A DNA stretch of 5,475 nucleotides. Source: Comamonadaceae bacterium. Lineage in GTDB: Bacteria; Pseudomonadota; Gammaproteobacteria; Burkholderiales; Burkholderiaceae_C. Below, piece after piece: positions 1-4,415 of the stretch (the first letter of the stretch is position 1; the number at the start of each line of letters is the position of its first letter). Made by a program: the position numbers and the translations under genes. The stretch lies in contig CANCCF010000245.1 of NCBI GenBank assembly GCA_947374485.1, forward strand, positions 1 to 5,475, in the 5' to 3' direction. Below the pieces are notes generated by a model. The model did not search any database, had not been told where the DNA came from, and worked only from the letters and a program-made list of their open reading frames with translations.

Positions 1-511
1 TGGACTCACCGAACACGGCTCGCCCAATACCCACGCAATACAGTCCGCCCACCAGCGCGCCGTCGATCCAGGTTTCTACGCTGTGCGCATGACCTGCCCG
101 GTGCAGCGCCCGGTAGGCCACCTGCATTTCCGGCAAGATCCAGGTGCCGCCCTGGCCATTGCGCGGCGTGTGGGCGCAGTGATGAATCACCTGCTCAAAC
201 GCACTGTCAAAGCGGATCTCGCAGCGCACTTGGGCACGGAAGGTCTTGATGGTCTTTCTGAGCGAGCGGTGCAGCCTGAATTGGTGTACCTGCAGCACCA
301 TGCGCGGGTCGGTGCTCCACCACAGAATCGGCTGGCCTTGGCTGAACCAGGGAAAAATGCCATTGGAATAGGCCAGCACCAGGCTCTGCACGTCCAGGCT
401 GCCGCCCACGGCCAGGAGGCCGGGTGCATCGGATGCGGCAGGCCAGGCTTGCGCCACGTCAGGAAAGTTGTCGCCTGGCTCCAACCAGGGTAGGGCGCGT
501 TGGGCGGGCAT
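1..511 (-). CDS. aat: Leucyl/phenylalanyl-tRNA--protein transferase, N-terminal part (runs off left edge)
   Basis: Aat moves Leu or Phe from aminoacyl-tRNA to the N-terminus of proteins that start with Arg or Lys, marking them for ClpS/ClpAP degradation (cytoplasmic N-end rule pathway). Read from ATG at 511-509, the frame stays open for 170 codons to the window edge. It gives family-typical strings: LPWLEPGDNFPD near residues 7-18, GLLAVGGSLD at 31-40, NGIFPWFSQGQPILWWS at 50-66, DPRMVL at 68-73, HCAHTPRNGQGGTWI at 111-125, and HSVETWIDGALVGGLY at 143-158, ending in VFGES. Family members are about 230-250 residues, so roughly 60-80 C-terminal residues lie outside. No strong Shine-Dalgarno precedes the ATG, but the first conserved block begins only a few residues in, so the start cannot be far off. 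It is a housekeeping gene, transcribed away from the photosynthesis genes. Confidence 0.95.
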   Translation of the reverse strand, partial: MPAQRALPWLEPGDNFPDVAQAWPAASDAPGLLAVGGSLDVQSLVLAYSNGIFPWFSQGQPILWWSTDPRMVLQVHQFRLHRSLRKTIKTFRAQVRCEIRFDSAFEQVIHHCAHTPRNGQGGTWILPEMQVAYRALHRAGHAHSVETWIDGALVGGLYCVGIGRAVFGES

Positions 512-551
512 GGGTCGTAGGTATCCGGGGGACCGGGGTAAAAATAGTGCC

Positions 552-571
552 GCCGCTAAAGGGTAAGCGGC
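552..571. repeat. Inverted repeat in the aat/tRNA-Pro gap
   Basis: GCCGCT and AGCGGC form 6-bp arms around an 8-base AAAGGGTA loop. On the minus strand the hairpin is followed, after about eight bases, by TATTTTTACC in the aat leader, so it could be a weak attenuator. The U-tract is too far from the stem for a convincing terminator. The rest of the 85-base gap shows no other structure. Confidence 0.35.
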
Positions 572-581
572 CAGCAGCGGA

Positions 582-587
582 TAGAAT
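582..587 (+). promoter_or_regulatory. Probable -10 element of the tRNA-Pro promoter
   Basis: TAGAAT matches the sigma-70 -10 consensus at five of six positions and lies ten bases before the mature tRNA 5' end, so transcription would start about three bases upstream of it. No good -35 hexamer is visible 16-18 bases upstream. Confidence 0.45.
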
Positions 588-596
588 ACTGGCTGT

Positions 597-673
<77 letters not shown>

Positions 674-680
674 ATATTCA

Positions 681-717
681 AAAGGGTTAGCTGGTGGTAC
701 CGGCTAACCCTTTTTTT
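681..717 (+). terminator. Intrinsic terminator of tRNA-Pro
   Basis: GGGTTAGC at 684-691 pairs with GCTAACCC at 703-710. The inner bases 692-695 and 699-702 also pair (one G-T), leaving a three-base loop and a 12-bp stem, extended by A681-683 with T711-713. A seven-T run (711-717) follows. Read on the minus strand the stem is followed by TTTTGAATATT, so it may also stop leftward transcripts from ppaA, which ends at 747; that role is weaker. Confidence 0.9.
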
Positions 718-746
718 GTTTTTTGCGGCGCGTGGCCCGCGCGGCA

Positions 747-1691
747 TCAGCGCGGCGCGGCAGGTCTTTTGAGCGGATCCACCAGGGAAGACGCCAGCCG
801 CACACCATGCAGGGCATCCAGCGAGATGCCATTGGCGCCCAGGCTTTCGGCGCTGACTTCGCTGCTGAAAAACGCCGGGCCGCCCAGCAGCACCGGGGTG
901 TCGGGATTGCGTGACGCCTTCTTGACACGGGTGATCAGGCTGCCCAGCGTGGGCAATTGCTCCACCAGCCCCACCGACAGCCCAATCAGGTCAAACCATT
1001 CATTGCCAGCCGCCTGGAAGATTTCTTTTTCGGTGTTGGCGATTTCCACCACGACCTGCCAACCCTCCTTGCGGAAGAACTCGCTCACCATCACCAGCCC
1101 CAGAATGTGCTGGGAGCCCGGTGCTGCTGCCAGCATCACACGGCGCACCATGCCCACGTCCTGTGGCCCGGAGTGGTAGTCGTAACCGAGCTCATGGGTG
1201 ATCTGCTGCATGCGCAGCAGGCCCAGAGTCACCAGCGTGAAATCGGTTTTGTCCTCTTCCCACCAGACGCCGAGGCAACGGGCCGCTGGCGCCATCAGCT
1301 TCAAAAACAGGTCGTCATTGCCCACGCCATTGCGCTGCAGCTCTTTCACCAGCGCCATGGACTGCTCTGCCGCGGCATGGATGCAGAGGGTGGCAAAGGC
1401 TTCCACCTCGGCGGTACTGGGCTCATACACCGCATTGAAATCCTGCGCATTGGAGGCGGTAGGCGCTGCGTGGGCCTGTAGCAAACGGGGAATGATCTGC
1501 GACTCAATCACGCTGCGTAATGAGCCCTTGCACTCGTCGTAACCCTCATCACCTTCTTCGCCGCAGTTGCTGTTGCGCTGGCGCCGGGGGATGCTGGAAC
1601 CCAGCATGGACATGGCGGCCCATTTCCAATCCTGCAAATAACTTGGCAAATGCAGCCCGCCACGCTGGGGGGCAACCAAACCGAGGTCCAT
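747..1691 (-). CDS. ppaA: PpaA/AerR-type cobalamin-binding photosynthesis regulator
   Basis: The 314-residue protein has the layout of the PpaA/AerR family. These proteins bind a cobalamin and modulate the PpsR/CrtJ repressor, linking pigment gene expression to light and oxygen. After a variable N-terminus (about 1-90), an alpha-helical B12-cap-like segment covers about 91-165, with the GVWWEEDKTDFTLVT stretch at 141-155. A Rossmann-type B12-binding domain runs from about 183 to 305. It retains the H-x-x-G of the cobalamin loop (His195, Gly198, within PGSQHILG), a GLSVGL strand-loop at 237-242 and the late GG pair (270-271) in LLGGPAF. The Asp of the classic DxHxxG is replaced by Ser. No DNA-binding domain is evident. 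The start at 1691 is supported by TAGGAG five bases upstream; internal Met27 and Met29 are less likely. It lies on the opposite strand from crtE, the usual neighbourhood for this family, and may follow the 45-residue gene in one transcript. Confidence 0.88.
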   Translation of the reverse strand: MDLGLVAPQRGGLHLPSYLQDWKWAAMSMLGSSIPRRQRNSNCGEEGDEGYDECKGSLRSVIESQIIPRLLQAHAAPTASNAQDFNAVYEPSTAEVEAFATLCIHAAAEQSMALVKELQRNGVGNDDLFLKLMAPAARCLGVWWEEDKTDFTLVTLGLLRMQQITHELGYDYHSGPQDVGMVRRVMLAAAPGSQHILGLVMVSEFFRKEGWQVVVEIANTEKEIFQAAGNEWFDLIGLSVGLVEQLPTLGSLITRVKKASRNPDTPVLLGGPAFFSSEVSAESLGANGISLDALHGVRLASSLVDPLKRPAAPR

Positions 1692-1696
1692 GTCAG

Positions 1697-1702
1697 CTCC
1701 TA
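1697..1702 (-). promoter_or_regulatory. Ribosome binding site of ppaA
   Basis: TAGGAG on the minus strand lies five bases before the ATG at 1691-1689 and decides the start over internal methionines at codons 27 and 29. Confidence 0.75.
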
Positions 1703-1775
1703 TGCATATCCGCTGCGGGTGGGGGCTCTGCCCACTGCATTACGGCCATGCTTTATTGGTGTTTTTTGTCCCTAT

Positions 1776-1801
1776 CCTGTTTACCCAAAACAGGTTGGGT
1801 A
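1776..1801 (-). repeat. Two overlapping, mutually exclusive hairpins upstream of ppaA
   Basis: On the plus strand CCTGTTT (1776-1782) pairs with AAACAGG (1788-1794) around ACCCA. TACCCAA (1782-1788) pairs with TTGGGTA (1795-1801) around AACAGG. The two 7-bp stems share bases and cannot form together. No U-run follows on either strand, so neither is an intrinsic terminator. They lie about 85-110 bases upstream of the ppaA start, in its probable leader. Confidence 0.5.
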
Positions 1802-1816
1802 TGGATAGCAAGACAA

Positions 1817-1822
1817 AGTATA
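1817..1822 (-). promoter_or_regulatory. Possible -10 element for ppaA
   Basis: TATACT on the minus strand matches the -10 consensus at five of six positions and would start a leader of about 120 bases that includes the paired hairpins. No recognisable -35 lies 16-18 bases further up, so it needs an activator or is spurious. ppaA could instead be read from the promoter near 2117-2142. Confidence 0.25.
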
Positions 1823-1845
1823 GGAGCCTGACGCCGCGCCGTATA

Positions 1846-1859
1846 CCCCTTTTTTCCCC
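1846..1859. repeat. Polypyrimidine mirror repeat
   Basis: Four C, six T and four C make a perfect 14-base mirror repeat between the 45-residue gene and ppaA. It could simply be a low-complexity tract. No further function can be read from it. Confidence 0.4.
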
Positions 1860-1899
1860 TATGCAAGGTCACCTGGATCAGACATTTGCCAATTTACCT

Positions 1900-2037
1900 T
1901 CATTCGGAAATGGATGGCTCTTCCGGCGCTTGTTTGGCCGCCTCGCGTTTGCGCCGCTCCTGTCCCACATCGTGGATTTGCCACAGGCCGAAGACCAGCA
2001 CCAGGCCAAAGATCCCCAATTCAATCCAGATACCCAT
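1900..2037 (-). CDS. Unrecognised 45-residue single-pass membrane protein
   Basis: I do not recognise this gene. It has an ATG at 2037-2035 preceded, six bases away, by AAGGAGG, the best Shine-Dalgarno in the window, which argues strongly that it is translated. The same frame is open up to an ATG at 2148, but that longer start would run through the control region and lacks a ribosome site. The protein opens MGIWIELGIFGLVLVFGLWQ: residues about 4-21 form one hydrophobic membrane segment. The tail of about 24 residues is charged (QERRKREAAKQ) and ends in acidic/Pro residues; the positive-inside rule puts this tail in the cytoplasm. There is no Cys and no obvious metal or chlorophyll site apart from a single His at 22. 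It is divergent from crtE, shares its operator region, and lies 208 bases before ppaA on the same strand, so a role near the photosynthetic membrane or its regulation is possible but only inferred. Confidence 0.72.
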   Translation of the reverse strand: MGIWIELGIFGLVLVFGLWQIHDVGQERRKREAAKQAPEEPSISE

Positions 2038-2043
2038 AGCGAA

Positions 2044-2050
2044 CCTCCTT
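2044..2050 (-). promoter_or_regulatory. Strong ribosome binding site of the 45-residue gene
   Basis: AAGGAGG on the minus strand is seven bases of anti-16S complementarity, six bases before ATG 2037-2035. It decides the start of this small gene against the upstream ATG at 2148. Confidence 0.8.
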
Positions 2051-2084
2051 GTATGGATGGCAATCGATGCAGCGCCTCCCCGGA

Positions 2085-2102
2085 TGTAAGTTCCGATTGA
2101 CA
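2085..2102. promoter_or_regulatory. PpsR/CrtJ operator 1 (crtE side, overlaps rightward -35)
   Basis: TGTAAGTTCCGATTGACA is an exact TGT-N12-ACA palindrome, the known recognition pattern of the PpsR/CrtJ repressor. Its right half is also the TTGACA -35 hexamer of the rightward promoter, so binding would block crtE. It also lies just downstream of the predicted start of the leftward promoter. Its first base is 52 bases from that of operator 2, close to five helical turns. Confidence 0.82.
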
Positions 2103-2124
2103 AAGCATGGTGAGTGATTATATT
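2097..2124 (+). promoter_or_regulatory. Sigma-70 promoter of crtE
   Basis: A perfect -35 TTGACA (2097-2102) and a -10 TATATT (2119-2124, five of six) are separated by 16 bases. Transcription would begin near 2131 and give a leader of about 50 bases. The -35 overlaps PpsR/CrtJ operator 1, and operator 2 begins just after the predicted start, a typical repression arrangement. Confidence 0.7.
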
Positions 2125-2142
2125 GACATGTATTAGTGTCAA
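2117..2142 (-). promoter_or_regulatory. Divergent promoter for the 45-residue gene (and possibly ppaA)
   Basis: On the minus strand TATAAT, a perfect -10, occupies 2122-2117 and directly overlaps the rightward -10. A perfect TTGACA lies at 2142-2137 but is only 14 bases away, shorter than the preferred 16-18, so the promoter may be weak or activator-dependent. Predicted start near 2110, with a leader of about 73 bases to the small gene. Confidence 0.5.
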
Positions 2143-2154
2143 TTTCACATGACA
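2137..2154. promoter_or_regulatory. PpsR/CrtJ operator 2 (downstream of the crtE start)
   Basis: TGTCAATTTCACATGACA is an exact TGT-N12-ACA palindrome with five-base symmetric arms TGTCA/TGACA, stronger symmetry than operator 1. It sits just downstream of the predicted crtE transcription start and covers the TTGACA of the leftward promoter. Confidence 0.82.
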
Positions 2155-2179
2155 CTTTGTTTACACAAGCGAGGTCACC

Positions 2180-3112
2180 ATGAATCTGTTAGCCCGTGCC
2201 GAGCAATCCCTGGCCTCCTGCTTTGAGGCCGCTATTGGCAGCGGCAGCGCACCTCCCCGTCTGGTGGCCGCCATGCGTCATGCCGTGTTTTCTGGCGGCG
2301 CGCGCATCCGCCCCCAACTCACTCTGTCGGTGGCCATTGCCTGTGGCGACGACCAGCCCGGGCTGGCCAATGCCGCGGGCAGCGCGCTGGAGCTGATGCA
2401 CTGCGCCTCGCTGGTGCACGATGACATGCCTGCCTTTGACGACGCAGACATCCGGCGCGGCCGCCCCACGGTGCACAAGGCTTTTGGTGAGCCGCTGGCC
2501 TTGCTGGCAGGCGATGCGCTCATTGTCATGGCCTACCAGGTGCTGCTCAATACCGGCCACGCTTTCCCCGCGCGCTTGATCGGGCTGATGCAGAACATGA
2601 GCGCCGGTGTGGGCCTGCCCAATGGTATTGTGGCGGGCCAGGCTTGGGAGTGCGAGCCGCGCGCCGACCTGGGCCAATACCAGCGTGCCAAAACCGGCGC
2701 CCTTTTTGTGGCCGCCACCTGTGCCGGTGCGCTCGCCGCGGGGCGCGATGCGCGGCCCTGGGTCACGCTGGGCGCCAGCCTGGGCGAGGCCTACCAGGTA
2801 GCCGATGACATCCGCGATGTGATGGGCCTGAGTGCCGACCTGGGCAAGCCGGCCGGGCAGGACCAGTTGCACACCCGCCCCAGTGCCGCCAGCGAGCTCG
2901 GGCTGGGCGGCGCGGTTGACTATTTCCAGGGCCTGATCCAGACCGCCGTGGACAGCGTGCCCGCCTGCACCTGCCGCGACATGCTGCAGCAGCTGGTGCG
3001 GCACGAGTCCGAGCGCCTGGTGCCCAGCGCCGCTTGTGCCGCCTATCGCCTGCCAAACGCCATGCCGAACACCGCGCCAAAGTTCCAGGCCGCAACCGTG
3101 CTGCAGACCTGA
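2180..3112 (+). CDS. crtE: Geranylgeranyl diphosphate synthase
   Basis: CrtE condenses isopentenyl diphosphate units to the C20 geranylgeranyl diphosphate, which feeds phytoene synthesis and, in phototrophs, the esterifying tail of bacteriochlorophyll. The 310-residue length is normal for a bacterial class-I trans-prenyltransferase. Visible landmarks are GGARIRPQL at 39-47 (diphosphate-binding arginines 42 and 44), the first Asp-rich motif DDMPAFDD at 81-88 followed by RRGRPTVHKAFG, the KTGALF stretch at 171-176, and the second Asp-rich motif DDIRD at 209-213. The GKPAGQD segment follows at 222-228. Both Mg-binding motifs are intact, so the enzyme should be active. The start is supported by GAGG five bases before ATG 2180. 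It is the first gene of the rightward pigment operon, behind two PpsR/CrtJ operators, 54 bases before crtF. Product chain length (C20 rather than C15) is inferred mainly from context. Confidence 0.93.
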   Translation: MNLLARAEQSLASCFEAAIGSGSAPPRLVAAMRHAVFSGGARIRPQLTLSVAIACGDDQPGLANAAGSALELMHCASLVHDDMPAFDDADIRRGRPTVHKAFGEPLALLAGDALIVMAYQVLLNTGHAFPARLIGLMQNMSAGVGLPNGIVAGQAWECEPRADLGQYQRAKTGALFVAATCAGALAAGRDARPWVTLGASLGEAYQVADDIRDVMGLSADLGKPAGQDQLHTRPSAASELGLGGAVDYFQGLIQTAVDSVPACTCRDMLQQLVRHESERLVPSAACAAYRLPNAMPNTAPKFQAATVLQT

Positions 3113-3166
3113 GCCCGGCGCACCCTAAGCCAAACCCCACCGCCTCCGTCGACCCAAAGGCCCACC

Positions 3167-4342
3167 ATGCCAAGCCAACACTCCGCAGCCGCGTTACCCC
3201 TGGCCACCGACACCCCCCTCGCCTGGATGGACCGCCTGCACCACAAGGTCGAGCAGTGGATGGCTGACCCCCGGCTCTACCGCTTGGCCCTGTCCAACCC
3301 CTTCACGCGCTGGTTCGCGCAGCGCCGCACGCGCCAGATCTTTGATTTGATGTCGGGCTTTGTGTATTCGCAGGTACTGCTGTCCTGCGTGCGGCTCAAG
3401 CTGTTTGCGCAGCTGCAGAATGGCCCCGCCACGCTGGAAGAACTGGCCAGCCGCTGCCACATGCCGGAGGCGGCCTTGCAACGCTTGCTGCTGTCAGCGG
3501 TGTCGCTCAAGCTCTTGGAGCACCGCAGCCGCCAGCGCTTTGGCCTGGGCCCTTTGGGCACGCCGATTGCCGCGCACGAAGGCATACGCGCCATGATCGA
3601 GCACAACAGCTTGCTCTACCGCGACCTGACCGAGCCCTCGGCTTTTCTGCAAGACGCCTGGGGCGGCCAGATGGCGGCCTACTGGCCCTACGCCCATGCC
3701 GCCACACCCGAGCAGGCCAAGCAGGCCCAAGCCGAACACGTGAGCCGCTACTCCGAGCTGATGGCCGCCTCGCAGACTTTTGTGCTCGACGAGGTGCTCA
3801 ACACCTTCCCCTTTGACCAGTACCGCTGCGTGCTCGACGTGGGGGCGGGCAAGGGCCGCTTTGTGGCCGAGCTGGCGCAGCGCGAAAAGCAGCTGCACTG
3901 CAAGCTCTTCGATTTGCCCCAGGTGCTGGCGCTGGCGCAGCAAAACCACGCCGCTCTGGGCTTGCAGGGCACGCTGGAATACCACCCCGGCAGCTTTTTT
4001 GAGGACGCGCTGCCCCAGGGCGCCGACCTGGTCACGCTGATCCGCGTGGCGCACGACCACCCGGACGACAAGCTGCGCACCCTGTTCCAGAAAATCTATG
4101 ACGCCTTGCCCGTGGGCGGCACCCTGCTGCTGGCCGAGCCCATGGCGCAGGAGCCGCTGGAGGCGCAGGCCGGGGACGCCTACTTCCACTTCTATTTGCT
4201 GGCCATGGGGGCAGGGCGTTTGCGCACGCCCACCGAGCTGGGCCGCATGCTGAACGACACCGGTTTTGTACATGTGGAACTGCTGCCCAACGCCATGCCC
4301 ATCCACACCCGGCTGCTGGTGGCACGCAAGCCGGGCGGCTAG
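3167..4342 (+). CDS. crtF: Carotenoid O-methyltransferase (hydroxyneurosporene / demethylspheroidene type)
   Basis: CrtF uses S-adenosylmethionine to methylate the C-1 hydroxyl of acyclic carotenoids, giving the methoxy groups of spheroidene and spirilloxanthin. The 391-residue protein has the two-part build of the plant-type O-methyltransferase family. An N-terminal helical dimerisation/winged-helix-like region covers about 55-140 (LATL-type segment PATLEELASRCHMPEAALQR at 87-106). A Rossmann catalytic domain follows. The SAM-binding loop is VLDVGAGKGRF at 222-232 with the acidic partner in KLFDLPQV at 246-253. The conserved RVAHDHPDD lies at 293-301, with His296 or His298 in the usual catalytic neighbourhood. 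A start at 3167 is supported by AAAGG six bases upstream; Met21 is an alternative because the first 20 residues look unconserved. Gene order crtE-crtF-bchC is that of the known purple-bacterial superoperon. The exact carotenoid substrate cannot be told from sequence alone. Confidence 0.92.
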   Translation: MPSQHSAAALPLATDTPLAWMDRLHHKVEQWMADPRLYRLALSNPFTRWFAQRRTRQIFDLMSGFVYSQVLLSCVRLKLFAQLQNGPATLEELASRCHMPEAALQRLLLSAVSLKLLEHRSRQRFGLGPLGTPIAAHEGIRAMIEHNSLLYRDLTEPSAFLQDAWGGQMAAYWPYAHAATPEQAKQAQAEHVSRYSELMAASQTFVLDEVLNTFPFDQYRCVLDVGAGKGRFVAELAQREKQLHCKLFDLPQVLALAQQNHAALGLQGTLEYHPGSFFEDALPQGADLVTLIRVAHDHPDDKLRTLFQKIYDALPVGGTLLLAEPMAQEPLEAQAGDAYFHFYLLAMGAGRLRTPTELGRMLNDTGFVHVELLPNAMPIHTRLLVARKPGG

Positions 4343-4345
4343 GTG

Positions 4346-4374
4346 TTTACCCTTTTTTTATTCAAATGTGTAAA
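4346..4374 (+). promoter_or_regulatory. Possible internal promoter for bchC
   Basis: TTTACC (4346-4351) and TGTAAA (4369-4374) are each four of six matches to -35 and -10 and are 17 bases apart. The -10 lies inside the PpsR/CrtJ operator, as expected of a repressed bchC promoter. An alternative -35, TTTACA at 4381-4386, would place the start almost at the ATG. Weak by sequence alone. Confidence 0.35.
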
Positions 4375-4386
4375 TGTAGCTTTACA
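4369..4386. promoter_or_regulatory. PpsR/CrtJ operator 3 (bchC)
   Basis: TGTAAATGTAGCTTTACA is an exact TGT-N12-ACA palindrome with five-base symmetric arms TGTAA/TTACA, in the 73-base gap between crtF and bchC. A bchC operator of this pattern is established in Rhodobacter. It implies an internal, repressible promoter in addition to read-through from crtE. A third half-site, TGTAA, follows at 4395-4399. Confidence 0.85.
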
Positions 4387-4415
4387 TCTATGTGTGTAAC
4401 GTAAAGAATAAGATC

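Noticed and set aside
83..493. Plus-strand open frame of 136 codons opposite aat
   Set aside because: The minus-strand aat reading has strong family strings throughout the same bases; this one has none.
725..745. GC-rich hairpin right after the ppaA stop, considered as its terminator
   Set aside because: Read leftward it is followed by an A-rich rather than U-rich stretch, and the stem has an internal mismatch; the hairpin at 684-710 is a better stop.
957..1481. Plus-strand open frame opposite ppaA (174 codons)
   Set aside because: Antisense to a recognisable regulator and of His/Gln-rich shadow composition.
1770..1790. Possible fourth PpsR site near TGTCCC...TTTAC upstream of ppaA
   Set aside because: The right half reads TAC instead of ACA at N12 spacing, so it does not meet the TGT-N12-ACA pattern.
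1900..2148. Longer version of the small membrane protein, starting at ATG 2148
   Set aside because: It would translate through the operators and promoters and lacks a ribosome site, whereas ATG 2037 has AAGGAGG at ideal spacing and leads directly into the membrane segment.
2189..3004. Long open frame (271 codons) on the minus strand opposite crtE
   Set aside because: Shadow of crtE: low-complexity Gly/Ala/His composition, no ribosome site, no recognisable domain.
3494..4306. Long open frame (270 codons) on the minus strand opposite crtF
   Set aside because: It is the mirror of a GC-rich real gene; the composition is His/Gln/Gly/Val-rich with no family motif, while crtF on the other strand has intact SAM motifs.
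4329..4359. Terminator after crtF (short hairpins followed by seven T)
   Set aside because: The stems are only three to four bp, too weak for an intrinsic terminator, and the superoperon is expected to read through into bchC.
4392..4415. GTG start extending bchC by eight residues
   Set aside because: No Shine-Dalgarno, and the added residues (VCNVKNKI) are unlike the start of BchC; the ATG at 4416 fits the family.
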